Shown here: positions 17,835-28,146 of the stretch, in pieces
Numbering within the stretch: position 1 is the first letter of the stretch
Layout: each line of letters starts with the position of its first letter
Assembly (NCBI RefSeq): GCF_001942335.1
Contig: NZ_MKKH01000012.1
Coordinates: 1 to 64,000, forward strand
Direction of reading: 5' to 3'
Length of the DNA stretch: 64,000 bases
Source: Cellulosimicrobium sp. CUA-896
GTDB taxonomy: Bacteria > Actinomycetota > Actinomycetes > Actinomycetales > Cellulomonadaceae
Notes under the pieces: generated by a model
What the model was told of the DNA's origin: nothing
Database searches by the model: none
What the model saw: only the letters and a program-made list of their open reading frames with translations
Position numbers and translations under genes: made by a program

Positions 17835-18389
17835 ATGGCCGCGAGCACCCGCGAGCGCGCGCTGGAGGCGGCCGTGGAGCTGCTCGGGGCGGAGGGCGTG
17901 CGGGCGCTGAGCCACGCCCGCGTCGACGAGCGGGCCGGGCTGCCGGCAGGGTCGACGTCGAACTGGTTCCGCACCCGCCGCGCCCTGCTCGGCGGGGTGG
18001 TCGACTGGATCGCCGAGCGCGAGCGTGCCGAGCTCGACCCGGCCGGGGCGCCGGCGATCAGCGGTCCCGACGACCTGGTGGACGCGTTGTGCGCCGGGAT
18101 CGTGCTGCAGACCGGGCCGTTCGCCACGCGCACCCGCGCCCGCTACGCCCTCTTCCTCGAGCTCGCCGGCGACCCGGAGCTCGGACGGCCGCTGCGGCAC
18201 CAGCGCCAGGAGTTCGAGCGGTGGACCGAGCGCGTCGTCACCGACATCGGCATCCCCGACCCGGCGCCGGCGACCCGGGCACTCATGGCGCTCGCCGACG
18301 GGCTGCTCCTGCACCGGCTCACCGTCGACCCCGACCTCGACCTGCGCCCCGCCGTCGAGCGGGCGGTGCGGGCGCTCGCGGGTGCGTGA
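17835..18389 (+). CDS. TetR-family transcriptional regulator
   Basis: Repressor of 184 residues. The N-terminal helix-turn-helix is recognisable in RERALEAAVELLGAEGVRALSHARVDERAGLPAGSTSNWF at residues 6-45; I quote it only as a location, with key elements GAEGVRALS and AGLPAGSTSNWF. The C-terminal ligand domain is helical. It is divergent from the epoxide-hydrolase-like gene and likely binds the palindrome at 17796-17813 to control itself and that gene. Confidence 0.9.
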   Translation: MAASTRERALEAAVELLGAEGVRALSHARVDERAGLPAGSTSNWFRTRRALLGGVVDWIAERERAELDPAGAPAISGPDDLVDALCAGIVLQTGPFATRTRARYALFLELAGDPELGRPLRHQRQEFERWTERVVTDIGIPDPAPATRALMALADGLLLHRLTVDPDLDLRPAVERAVRALAGA

Positions 18390-18414
18390 CGTCGGCGGCG
18401 TCGGGCGCGTGCCC

Positions 18415-18918
18415 TCAGAGCGTGCGGTGCATGATGTGCAGGCCGACGAGCCCGAGGGCGGGGTGGTCGAACGCCTCCGGCACCGTGGCGAGGACCGTGA
18501 AGCCGAGGGACTCCCACAGCCGGACCGCGCGCTCGTTGGTCTCGACGACGGCGTTGAACTGCATCGCGCGGTACCCGTCGGCGCGTGCGCCGTCCAGGAC
18601 GGCGTGGGCGAGGGCGCGCCCGACACCGCGCCCGCTCGCGTCGCGGTCGACGACGAAGCTCGCGTTGGCGACGTGGGCGCCGGCTCCGGGATGGTTGGGC
18701 AGGTACTTCGCGGTGCCGAGCACCGTCCTGCCGGTGGCGTCGACCGCGACGAGGACGCGCGCGCCCGGGCTCCCGGCCCACGCGGTGCGCGCCGCGTCCT
18801 CGGTGATGTCCCGCGGGTAGGTGTAGGTCTCGCCGGCGCGGAGGACGGGCTCGAGGGCCCGCCAGATGCCGGGCCAGTCGTCGCCGGTCGCCGCCCGCAC
18901 GTGGAGCTGGTCGTCCAT
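18415..18918 (-). CDS. GNAT-family N-acetyltransferase
   Basis: Acetyl-CoA-dependent acyltransferase of 167 residues. The fold elements are in order: LHVRAATGDDWPGIW at the N-terminus, the acetyl-CoA loop DASGRGVGRALAHAVLD (R/QxxGxG/A), and the late beta strand NERAVRLWESLGFTVL. The ATG at 18918 lies 72 bp from the divergent aldo/keto reductase. The acceptor is unknown; the close resemblance to general GNAT acetyltransferases allows small amines or antibiotics as substrates. Confidence 0.88.
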   Translation of the reverse strand: MDDQLHVRAATGDDWPGIWRALEPVLRAGETYTYPRDITEDAARTAWAGSPGARVLVAVDATGRTVLGTAKYLPNHPGAGAHVANASFVVDRDASGRGVGRALAHAVLDGARADGYRAMQFNAVVETNERAVRLWESLGFTVLATVPEAFDHPALGLVGLHIMHRTL

Positions 18919-18990
18919 GAGGTGAGGGTAGGTCGCCGACGTCGACGAGCCCGCCACGAGACGTCGCCGCCGGACGGGCACAATGGGCTC

Positions 18991-20042
18991 ATGCCTCTCA
19001 CCTCGCGCTACGTCGCCGCCGACGACCGCTACGACTCGATGACCTACCGCCGGACGGGACGCAGCGGGCTCGACCTGCCGGCGATCTCGCTCGGGCTGTG
19101 GCACAACTTCGGCGACACGACGCCGTTCGAGACGCAGCGGGCCGTGCTGCGCCGCGCGTTCGACCTCGGGGTCACGCACTTCGACCTCGCGAACAACTAC
19201 GGCCCGCCGTACGGGTCGGCGGAGGAGAACTTCGGCCGGCACCTCGCCCAGGACCTGGGGGCGTACCGCGACGAGCTCGTCATCTCGTCGAAGGCGGGCT
19301 ACGACATGTGGCCCGGCCCGTACGGCGACGGCGGCTCGCGCAAGTACCTCGTCTCGTCGCTCGACCAGTCGCTGCAGCGCATGGGTCTCGACTACGTCGA
19401 CGTCTTCTACCACCACCGTCCCGACCCGAGCACGCCGCTCGAGGAGTCGATGCAGGCCCTCCACGACGTCGTCCAGGCCGGCAAGGCGCTGTACGTCGCG
19501 TCTCGAACTACTCGCCGGCGCGCACCCGCGAGGCCCACCGCATCCTCGCCGACCTCGGCACGCCGCTGCTCATCCACCAGCCCAGCTACTCGATGCTCAA
19601 CCGCCACGTCGAGGACGCGGCGCACGAGGACCGCTACGACGGCGTGCAGAGCGAGTCGCTGCTCGACGTCGTGGGCGAGCTCGGCGTGGGCACGATCGTC
19701 TTCTCGCCGCTCCAGCAGGGCCTGCTCACCGACAAGTACCTGTCGGGCGACGCGCCCGCGGGGTCGCGCGCGGCCCGTCCGGACTCGCCGTTCCTCTCGG
19801 CCGACAGCATCGACGAGGGCTACCTCGCGACCGCCCGGGCGCTGGACGAGGTGGCGCAGGGCCGCGGCCAGACGCTCGCCCAGCTCGCGCTCGCGTGGGT
19901 GCTGCGCGACGAGCGCGTCACGTCCGCGCTCATCGGCGCGAGCAGCGTGCGGCAGCTCGAGAACAGCGTCGCCGCGCTCTCCGCGGCACCGTTCACGGCG
20001 GACGAGCTCGACGCGGTCGAGCGCGCACTGTCCTCGAGGTAG
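18991..20042 (+). CDS. Aldo/keto reductase, YghZ-like (one frameshift)
   Basis: NADPH-dependent reductase of about 350 residues after restoring one G near 19497-19500. Conserved elements are THFDLANNYG (catalytic Asp and Tyr), VISSKAGYDMWPGPYG (Lys), DVFYHHRPD (His), then after the break SNYSPARTREA and the NADPH-binding IGASSVRQLENSV. It closely matches the L-glyceraldehyde-3-phosphate/methylglyoxal reductase subgroup. The frame is lost at LYVASRTT where LYVGVSNYSP is expected. The ATG at 18991 gives MPLTSRYVAADDRYDSM, a normal start for the subgroup. Confidence 0.88.
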
Positions 20043-20090
20043 GGCCCAGGGCCCTCGCCCGGGACCGTGCGGACCGGGTGCCGCTCGCGG

Positions 20091-20893
20091 TCAGCGGAAG
20101 CGCTGCACCGCGAGCGGCGCCGCCTCGGCGAGCGCGCGGACGGCCGGGTGGTCGGCGCCGGGGGCGTCGCCCGCGACGACGTCACGCAGCGGCCCCGACG
20201 CGACGAACGTCCCTCCGGCGAGCACGTGCACGGTCGGGCACATCCGCTCGACGAGCTCGAGGTCGTGCGAGACGAGCACGACGGCGGTCCCGAGCGCGCC
20301 CGTCGTCTCGCGCAGCCGCCGCACGACGTCGCCGCGCATCGCCGGGTCGACCGCCGTCAGCGGCTCGTCGAGCAGCAGCGCGCGGGGCCGCGTGGCGAGG
20401 GCGACGGCGAGCGCGAGCCGCTGCTTCTCGCCGCCGGACAGCGAGTGCACCGTGCGCGTCGAGAGCCGTGGCTCGAGAGCGACGTCGGCCAGCAGGTCGG
20501 CGACCGGCCGTCCGTTCGCCCGCCCCGCCTTGCGCGCCTCCGTCAGCGCGGCCGAGAGCGTGCGGTCGACGCTCCAGCGCGGGTCGATGCCCACGCCCTC
20601 GAGCCCGTCCTGCGACACGCGCCGCACGTCGGCCCGGAAGACCTTCTTGTCGCGGCGCGACAGCTTCGACACGGTGCGGCCGTCGTAGGTCGCGTGGCCG
20701 GCCGTGGGCCGCACGAGCCCGACGAGCGTGCGCAGGACCGTCGGACTTGCCGGCTCCGGACTCCCCGACGATCCCGACGGGCTCCGTCCCCGGGACGACG
20801 TCGAGGTCGATCCCGTGGACGACGTCGGGTCCGCCGTACCCGGCGGCGAGGGCCGGTGGCGCGCAGGATCGGGGGCGTGGCGGTCGTGCTCAT
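20091..20893 (-). CDS. ABC transporter ATPase, peptide/nickel type (two frameshifts)
   Basis: Nucleotide-binding subunit of about 266 residues after repair. The ATG at 20893 follows AAGGTGACC. Walker A reads GESGAGKS, the signature LSGGEKQRLALA, Walker B ALLLDEPLTAVDP and the switch His VLVSHDLELVE. The frame breaks twice, near 20849-20856 and near 20741-20745, and each break is best explained by one extra base. The second break falls immediately after the Walker A Ser, so as written the protein would be inactive. No permease or binding protein is next to it, so it is an orphan or pairs with a distant transporter. Confidence 0.75.
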
Positions 20894-21078
20894 GGTCACC
20901 TTCTGCTCGTCGGCTCGGGCGCGGGCGTCTCGTCGCACCGCTCCCGCACGTGTCCGACGAACGACGGTACTCCTCGGTTCCGCACGTTAGCCTGTACCGT
21001 CGTACCGGATCTTCGTGCCCAGGCGGTCCGACGACGTGTGGCAGGCGCCCGGCGCGCCACGAGGACCGGAGGACGCCC

Positions 21079-23354
21079 GTGACGAGGACGGTGGACGACG
21101 ACGGGCTCCTCGCGCCCGGCGAGCCCGTCGACCTCGACAACTGCGCGCGCGAACCGATCCACGTCCCCGGCATGATCCAGCCTCGCGGGGCGCTGCTCGT
21201 CGTCCGCGAGAGCGACGGCACGGTGCTCCAGGTCTCCTCGAACTCCGCGGTGTTCCTCGGCTCCGAGCCCGAGGACCTCCTCGGGCAGCCGCTCGCCGCA
21301 GCCCTCGGGTCGCCGGCGGCCACGACCGTGCTCGAGCACGCCGCGAGCGGCGAGGACCTCGCGGTCCGCAACCCCCTCACCGTGCGGCTCGAGGGCGCGG
21401 GCGTCGTCCGCGAGGTCGACGCCGTCCTGCACCGCCCGCCGCTGCCCGACCGGGGCCCGGGCGCCGAGCCGGTGCTCGTCGTCGAGCTCGAGGCCGCGGC
21501 GGGCGAGCGTCCGCTGACGTTCCGCAACACCTATCTGCGCGTCCGCCGTGCCCTGCGCGACCTGGAGCGCGCCGCGAGCCTGCACGAGCTCTACGACGAC
21601 GCCGCACGGCACGTGCGGGCGCTCACCGGCTTCGACCGCGTGATGATCTACCGCTTCGACGCCGAGTACAACGGGGAGGTCGTCGCCGAGGCGCGCCGGG
21701 AGGACCTCAACTCCTTCCAGGGCCTGCACTACCCGGCGTCCGACATCCCGCCGCAGGCCGCGCGCTGTACGAGAAGAACTGGATCCGGCTGATCGCCGAC
21801 GTGGACTACACCCCCGCGCCGGTGGTCCCCACCGACCTGCCCACGAACGGCGCGCCGCTCGACCTCACGTACTCGACGCTGCGCAGCGTGTCGCCGATCC
21901 ACCTCGAGTACCTGCGGAACATGGGCGTGCGGGCGTCGATGTCGATCTCGCTGCTCCACGACGGCAAGCTCTGGGGCATGATCGCGTGCCACCACTACGC
22001 CGGCGCGCACGAGCCCCCGTACGAGGTCCGGACCGCCGCGGAGTTCCTCGGCTCGGCCCTGTCCGTGCGGCTCGTGGGTCAGGCCGAGGAGGAGCGCGAC
22101 GCCGAGGTCCGGCGGGCGGAGAGCGTCCTGGCGCACCTCGCGGCCGACAGCCGTGACGACGCCGCCCCGCTCGGCACCGCGATCACGCGCTCCGGCTGGC
22201 TGCGCAAGCTCGTGCGCGCGGACGGCGCGGCGGTGGTCGCCGAGGGGCGCCTCATCTCCGTGGGCAGCGTCCCCGACGACGACGGCTGCCGTGCCCTCGT
22301 CGCGTGGGTGCTCGCGCAGGGCGAGGAGCTCGTCGCGACCGACTGCCTCGTGCGCGACGCGCCCGACGTCGCGGCCATGGCCCCGGACGTCGCGGGCGTG
22401 ATGGGCATCGTGCTGCCCGACGGCCAGGTCGTCGTGTGGGTGCGCGACGAGGTGCTGCGCCACGTCGACTGGGGCGGCGACCCGTACAACAAGGCCCTGG
22501 CGTCGCGCGAGGGCGACACGGTGCGGCTCAGCCCGCGCAAGTCCTTCGAGCGGTGGCGCGAGGTCGTGCGGGGGCACAGCCGCCCGTGGACGCCCGACCA
22601 GACCGACTCGGCCGCGGCGCTGCGCGGCCACCTCGTCGAGGCGCTGTACGTGCGCGGGCGCAAGGACCTGCGCGCCACGGAGTCGCTCCAGCGCAGCCTC
22701 CTGCCGGCGATCCTGCCGCAGGTGCCGGGCTGGTCGATCCGGTCGCGCTACGAGTCGGCCGGCGACGGGTACGTCGGCGGCGACTGGTACGACGCGCTCG
22801 ACCTGCCGTCCGGCAAGGTCGCCCTCGTCGTCGGGGACGTCACCGGGCACGGGCTGCAGGCCGCCGCGACGATGGGACAGCTCAGCACGACCCTGCGCGC
22901 CGCGCTGGTGACCACGTCGTGCGCCGCTCGCGCCGTGGAGAAGCTCGCGGAGTTCGCGCGGTGGACGCTGCCCGGCGAGGTCGCGACGCTCGCCGTGGCG
23001 GTGCTCGACCCGGCGACCGGCGTCGTCGAGCACGCGTCCCTGGGGCACCCGCCCCTGCTCGTCGTCGAGCCCGACGGGACGACGCGCTGGACGGAGCAGG
23101 CGAGCGCCCCGCCCCTCGGTCTCGTGGAGACCACGCCGAGCGTGAACAGTGTCGAGGTGGCGCCCGGCGGCGCGCTGGTGCTGTACAGCGACGGCCTCGT
23201 CGAGCGGCGGGGAGAGTCGATCCGCGACGGGCTCGCCCGGCTGGCGGCGACCTGCACGGGCGGCGTCCTCGACGTCGACGCCATCGTCACGGCGGCGCGC
23301 GACCCGCGCTCGGCGGACGACGCCACGCTGCTCGTCCTGCGCCGCGACGCCTGA
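21079..23354 (+). CDS. Bacteriophytochrome with PP2C phosphatase output (one frameshift)
   Basis: Predicted red/far-red sensor of about 758 residues whose output is a Ser/Thr phosphatase. The GTG at 21079 is set by GGAGGA upstream. PAS domain: LDNCAREPIHVPG with Cys22 in the biliverdin-attachment position. GAF domain: FDRVMIYRFD, YPASDIPPQ, SPIHLEYLRNMGV (pyrrole His) and GMIACHHYAG. PHY domain: the tongue motif PRKSFERW. PP2C/SpoIIE domain (about 545-757): VGGDWYDALD, VVGDVTGHGLQAA, YSDGLVERR and SADDATLLVL, so the metal-binding Asp residues are intact. One C is missing near 21757-21760, between DIPPQ and RALYEKN. There is no histidine kinase domain. It converges on the RsbW/RsbV-like pair and probably dephosphorylates the STAS protein. 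No heme oxygenase is in the window. Confidence 0.92.
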
Positions 23355-23392
23355 CCGCCCGGGGTCCGGCGGCTCGGGCCAGGTCGGGCCGA

Positions 23393-23442
23393 CCGGCTCA
23401 GCCGTACCGGCTCAGCAGCTCGGCTCAGCAGGTCGGCTCAGC
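23393..23442. repeat. Short tandem repeat at a gene junction
   Basis: Four copies of CGGCTCAGC start at 23394, 23408, 23421 and 23434 (13-14 bp period). They fill the gap between two convergent genes, and the last copy contains the stop codon of the RsbW-like gene. It is possibly a slippage-prone spacer. Confidence 0.7.
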
Positions 23443-23914
23443 CGAGCAGCGCCAGAGCGCTGCGCGCGCTCGCGCCCGCGCGGAACAGCGGCACGACGAA
23501 GCGGGCCCACACGTGCTTCTCGCCCGTCGTCGTGCCGAACCAGCCGACCTCGCGGGCGGTGCGCCGCGCGAGCTGCAGGCCGAACCCGCCGTCGCCCGGC
23601 GGGCGGTGCGCGTCGATCACGGGCGGCAGCTCGGGGGAGTGGTCCACGACGTCGACGACGAACTCGCGCCCGTCGCTGAGCAGGCGCAGCCGGGCGGGGG
23701 GCCGCCCGTGGCGCAGGGCGTTCGTGGCCAGCTCGCTCGCGACGAGCACGACGCGCTCGGGCACGGCCTCGAGGTGCCGGTCGGGAGGGAGCGGAGCGCC
23801 CGTGAGCACGCGGTGCAGCGCGCCGCGGAGGTCGGCCAGGTCGGCCATGGAGCCGAGGCGCCAGACGCCGATCTCCACGAACCGGTCCGGGATGACGGAC
23901 CGGTCGATCGTCAC
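23438..23914 (-). CDS. RsbW/SpoIIAB-like anti-sigma ATPase kinase
   Basis: Small GHKL ATPase of 158 residues. The N-box reads ELATNALRHG at about residues 66-75; the following VVDVVDHSPELPP and GDGGFGLQLARR are the G1- and G2-like lid elements of actinobacterial serine kinases in this family. The GTG at 23914 overlaps the stop of the STAS gene by GTGA, so the two are made together. By family knowledge it phosphorylates the STAS partner and may hold a sigma factor inactive. No sigma gene is adjacent, so the target is unknown. Confidence 0.87.
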   Translation of the reverse strand: MTIDRSVIPDRFVEIGVWRLGSMADLADLRGALHRVLTGAPLPPDRHLEAVPERVVLVASELATNALRHGRPPARLRLLSDGREFVVDVVDHSPELPPVIDAHRPPGDGGFGLQLARRTAREVGWFGTTTGEKHVWARFVVPLFRAGASARSALALLG

Positions 23915-24216
23915 CGGGTCTCCTCGAGGTCGAACAGCGTCACGACGCCGCTCAGGTCGAGGAGGTCGCGCACGCGCTGCGGGGTGCCGACGAGCGCCGG
24001 CTTCCCGGTGCCGGCGGTCGCGGCGTGGTAGAGGAGGCGCAGGCCGCCGGAGTCCATGAACGTCACGGAGGACAGGTCGATGCGGATCCGCCCTGCGGCG
24101 GACTGCGCGTGCCGGACCAGCTCGTCCTCGTGGCGCGCCTGCACGGCGGCGTCGATCTCGCCGTACATCACCCACAGCGAACCCTGGTCCTGCACTGTCA
24201 CACCGCTGTCGGTCAC
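23911..24216 (-). CDS. STAS-domain anti-sigma-factor antagonist (RsbV-like)
   Basis: A single STAS domain of 101 residues. The phosphorylatable serine is Ser56 in VTFMDSGGLRLLY, the canonical DSxG site. It is first in a two-gene operon with the RsbW-like kinase. The phosphatase domain of the bacteriophytochrome encoded head-on at 21079-23354 is the natural candidate to remove the phosphate. A light-dependent partner switch is inference from this arrangement. Confidence 0.9.
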   Translation of the reverse strand: MTDSGVTVQDQGSLWVMYGEIDAAVQARHEDELVRHAQSAAGRIRIDLSSVTFMDSGGLRLLYHAATAGTGKPALVGTPQRVRDLLDLSGVVTLFDLEETR

Positions 24217-24344
24217 GGACGAGCCTCCTCCGGTCCATCCCGGGCTGTCCGGGCACCGGGTCTACGCTACGCAATCTGCGCGCCGTGCGCTCGTCCGCCC
24301 CGCCGTCCGGGACGCGTCCGGGACACGTCCGGCACGGCGGACGA

Positions 24345-24384
24345 CGACGGCCACCCGCCGGCGGTGCCGGTCGGGTGGCCGTCG
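24345..24384 (-). terminator. Terminator after the GH30 gene
   Basis: CGACGGCCACCCG (24345-24357) pairs with CGGGTGGCCGTCG (24372-24384), a perfect 13-bp stem with a 14-nt loop, 15 bases past the GH30 stop. It separates this gene from the STAS operon downstream. Confidence 0.75.
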
Positions 24385-24399
24385 AGCGCTGTGCGAGGG

Positions 24400-27300
24400 T
24401 CAGCAGGTCCGCGCGCCGTGCGCGACCTCCTGCCCGGCGCCGCCGTCGACCGCGACGACGACGGTGCCGGCGTCGACGGACGCGCTCCGGGTCGCGAACG
24501 CGTGGTACGCGTTCTTCCCCGGCGCCACGTCGGCGAACGAGCGGTCGCCGTACGGCGTCGACACCGCGACGTCGACGGGCGCGTCACCCTCGTTCGTCAC
24601 GCGGACGGCGACGTACACCTTCCCGGCGAGGCAGCGCGGCTCGGCGGTCGCCGTGACGGGTGCCTGCGCACCGCCGTCGGTCCACGCGAGCGTGTACGCG
24701 CGCTCGGAGCCGTCCTCGGCCGTCACGGTGACGTTCGTGGTCCCCGGGACCGTCTCGGCGGGGTCCACGCGGACGGTCGCGTACGGGTCGTGCGCGGTGG
24801 CCGCCACGGCGGGCACGCCGTCGGGCGCGGGACGCTCGTACGTCGTCACCTGCGGGTCGAGCCCGCGAGCGGCTCGCCGTCGACGGTGATGCCCGACGCC
24901 GCGGTGTCCGTCCCCGTGCCCGGCACCTGGGCCAGCACCTCGATCTCGGAGACCACCATGTGAGTGTTCTCCCGCGCGGCGAGCACGACGCGCACCGCGG
25001 ACGTCCGCACGTCGGCGGGCACCGTGACCGCGGGGGCGGGCCCGGTCGTCGGCGCGTCGATCGCGACGGGCTCCCCGACGTCGGTCCACGTGCCGTCGAT
25101 GAGCGCCTGGAGCTGCACGGACCGCGCCCAGCTCGCGCTGGACCCGTCCTTCCAGAAGTGCGTCACGACGCCGGTGACGTCACGCTCGGCCGGGAGCGTC
25201 ACGGTCAGGGTGTCCGACGCGCGCTTCGTCCCGGAGAGCCAGTTCGACCACGCCTTGTCGGTGAGGTTCCCGTTCACGACCCCGGCGACGGAGTAACCGG
25301 GCTCGGTGAACGTCGCCCCCGCGGCCGTGCCCGGGGCGAGCGCGCCGTTCGCGGACGTCGCCTCCGTGACCTGGACGCGGACCGTCGCGGGCAGGGTCTC
25401 GCCGGACCCCGCGTCGGCCGTGCCCGCGAGCTCGACCACGCCGACCTCGTCGAACGCGCCCGCGGGAGCGGCGTCCCACACGACCGGGCGCTGCACCTCG
25501 GCGCCGCCCGCGGCGAGCGCCGTGACGGTCGCCGGCAGCGCGGGAGTCCCGCCCGCGTACGCCTTCGCGCGCGCAGGCAGCGTGCGCTCGAGCGTGTCCA
25601 CGACGACGCTCGCCGTCGCCTCGACCGTGCCTCCCGTGGGCAGGGCCACGGTCCCGGCGACCTCGACGGTCCCCGCCGTCTCCCACGCGTCGTCGGACGG
25701 CAGTTCCCACGCCACCGGCAGCTCGCCGCGCGCGCCGTCCCGGTACACGGGGACGACGACGTCCGGCAGCACGGGCGCGATACCCGGCGTCGTGAACGCC
25801 TCGACGGGCTCCGTGCCGAGCACCGTCTCGTCGACCACGCGCCAGCGCTGGTTGCGCCCGAGTTGGCGAGGTACGTGCCGACCGGCGAGCCGTCCGCGGT
25901 GGCCTGGCCGCCGACCTCGAGGAGCGTCTTCGACGAGGCGTTGACGAACGTGGACGTGCCGTCGCCGGTCGTGGACAGGATCCACTGCGCGGCGAGCGGG
26001 GTGTCCGCGACGTCCGCCGGGGCCTCGACGAGCGCGGCCGAGGTGTCCTCGGTGACGGAGAGCTGCTCGCCCGTCGCCGCGTTCGTCACGGCGTACCGGG
26101 TGCGGTTCGTGCCCGCGCCCTCGGGAGCGCCGAGCGCCGTCAGCTCCCACGCCTGCTCGGCCACGGGTGCGTCCGTGCGCACGACGAGGCCGTCGCCGGA
26201 CGCGGCCGGCGCGAGCGAGCGGTCCGACTGCACGCCGTCGATCCGGTAGACGTGGCCGTCCTGGACGAGCGCCGCGTCGTCGGCGACACCCGAGACGCCG
26301 TGGACGACGAACGTCGTCACGGACTCCGCGGGCACCGTGAGCGTGGCGCTCGGACCCGAGGCTTCGTGCGCGACGCGACCGGCTCGCCCTCCACGAGGTA
26401 GCCGGCCGTGCTCGTGACGACGGGGGTGACGGTCGCATCGGACCCGACCGCACCGAACTTCGACAGGTCGAGCGTGACCGCGCGCTCGTCCGTCGTGGCG
26501 TTGACGTGCACGACGGTCGCCGTGGAGTCGTCCTCCGAGATCGCGGCCGTGCTGCTCGCGTCGTCGGAGCGGACCAGGCGGTCGCCCGGCTCGATGTAGT
26601 GCGTGAAGTTCTGGGTCGCCCAGTACTTCGTGTTCGTGTAGATGGGGCACGTCTCGAGCGTGTCCTCGGCCGTGCAGTCGAACGGGATCTGGATCTCGCC
26701 CCAGTTCATGCCGTCCGCGCTCTCGCCGCCCGGCGCCATGTTGGTGTAGTCCTCGACCGGCTGCCAGAACACCCAGGCGTTCGGCTCGAGCTCGCGCAGG
26801 TCGTCGACGATGTGCTGCGCGCTGCCGAGACCGGACTCCATGGTCTCGAAGTCCTGCCCCGTCGAGCTCCAGTTGCCGCCGACCTCGCTCATCCACAGCG
26901 GCTTGTCCTCGCCCTTGGCGATGTCGCGGACCGTGGTGCGCTGGCCCGTGCCGTACGTGTGGACGTTGAGCTGGGCGACCTGGTCGCGCACCGACTGCGG
27001 GTAGGAGTTCCAGTTGCGCGCGAACGTGCCCGGGTTGGTCTCGTCCATCGCCGAGATCACGGCGTCGGTCGTCGAGCCCTCGAGCGCGGACGCCAGCGCC
27101 GGGATGACCTGCTGCTGCAGCTCGGGGCCCATGTGGGCGCCCTCCTGGCGGCCGCCGGTCGGGTTGCCGTCGGCACCGAGCTGGGTGCCCCAGTAGTTCG
27201 TGTTCGGCTCGTTGAACGGGTCGATCGTGTCGACGTCGATGCCGTGCGCCTCCTCGAGACGCTCGGTGACGCCCACCATGTACGCCGCGAAGTCGTCGAT

Positions 27301-27989
27301 GCTCTCCGTCTTCAGCTGGTCGGCGTTCGCGTCGAACCCGCCCGAGACGTAGCCGCTGACGGTCATGAACCACGGCGGGGAGTTGCTGAACGTCTCCCAG
27401 TGCGTGACCTCGTCCTTGATGCGGTCGACCCACCACCGCTGCGTGGCGTCCGCGTCGGGGTCCCAGTGGTCCGGGTTCTCCGGGTCCCACCAGTCGACGT
27501 CCTCGCGCGTGGTGCCCTCCGGCGCCTTCCACCAGCCGTCGACGCGCCGCCCGCCCGCAGGTACGGCGGGACGTCGGGGGCGTTGCCGCCGCCGACGTTG
27601 TAGCGCGCGATGTTGAGGTTGAGGCCCTCGTCGCCGAAGACCATGTCCGCGAGCCGCTCGCGGATCTCGTCGGGGTAGTCGCCCGTCGCGTTGGCGAACC
27701 ACACGAGGCTCGTGCCCCAGCCCTCGAACGGGGCGCCGGCGTACGAGGGGTCGGGCGTCACCGTGACGCCGGGGACGTCGTCGTCGACGGCGGCGGCCGC
27801 CGCCGACGGCGTGCCGAGGGCGCCGAGCGGCCCGGCGGGTGCGGCCTGGGCGGGGACGGCCCCGAGGGCGCAGCCCGCGACGAGCGCGCCCGCCCCGATC
27901 CCTGCGCCGAGCCGTGCGCCCAGCGATCGACGGGGTGGGGCACCCCGCGTCGTGTCGTCGTGCTCTCGCACGTCCGGTGTGGGGCTCAT
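24400..27989 (-). CDS. Secreted multidomain GH30 glycoside hydrolase (four frameshifts)
   Basis: About 1197 residues after repair. The ATG at 27989 follows GAAGGAGGTGG. A long signal peptide with a twin-Arg-like APPRRSLGARLG start ends near VPAQAAPAG. The GH30 catalytic domain has acid/base Glu in DPFNEPNTNYWG and nucleophile Glu in LWMSEVGGNW. Next come a ricin-type beta-trefoil (QAWELTALG, NQRWRVV), two bacterial Ig-like repeats around VVVDTLERTLPA and VWDAAPAGAFDEVG, an F5/8-type carbohydrate-binding domain (VTHFWKDGSSASWARSVQ), and a C-terminal beta domain. It best resembles endo-beta-1,6-galactanases, which fits the GH42 enzyme just upstream. One base is missing near each of 27541-27547, 26366-26370, 25854-25860 and 24857-24862. 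Linkage specificity is not certain. Confidence 0.85.
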
Positions 27990-28077
27990 CGCTGAGCCAC
28001 CTCCTTCGCGTCGCTGCGAACCGATGGGGGGTGCCATCGGGTGCGGGGGATCCCGCGGGGTTCGAGAGGTCCGACCG

Positions 28078-28146
28078 CGAGGTAGAACCTTCGGCCCCGA
28101 GGTAGAGCGCGGCGGGCTCTACCTCGAGGCCGGGGGTTCTACCTCG
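28078..28146. repeat. Nested inverted repeats around the GH42 stop codon
   Basis: Outer arms CGAGGTAGAACC (28078-28089) and GGTTCTACCTCG (28135-28146) enclose inner arms GAGGTAGAGC (28099-28108) and GCTCTACCTC (28116-28125). The GH42 stop codon lies in the right outer arm. The structure sits about 90-155 bp upstream of the GH30 start, so it could be a terminator, an attenuator or an operator. Confidence 0.75.
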
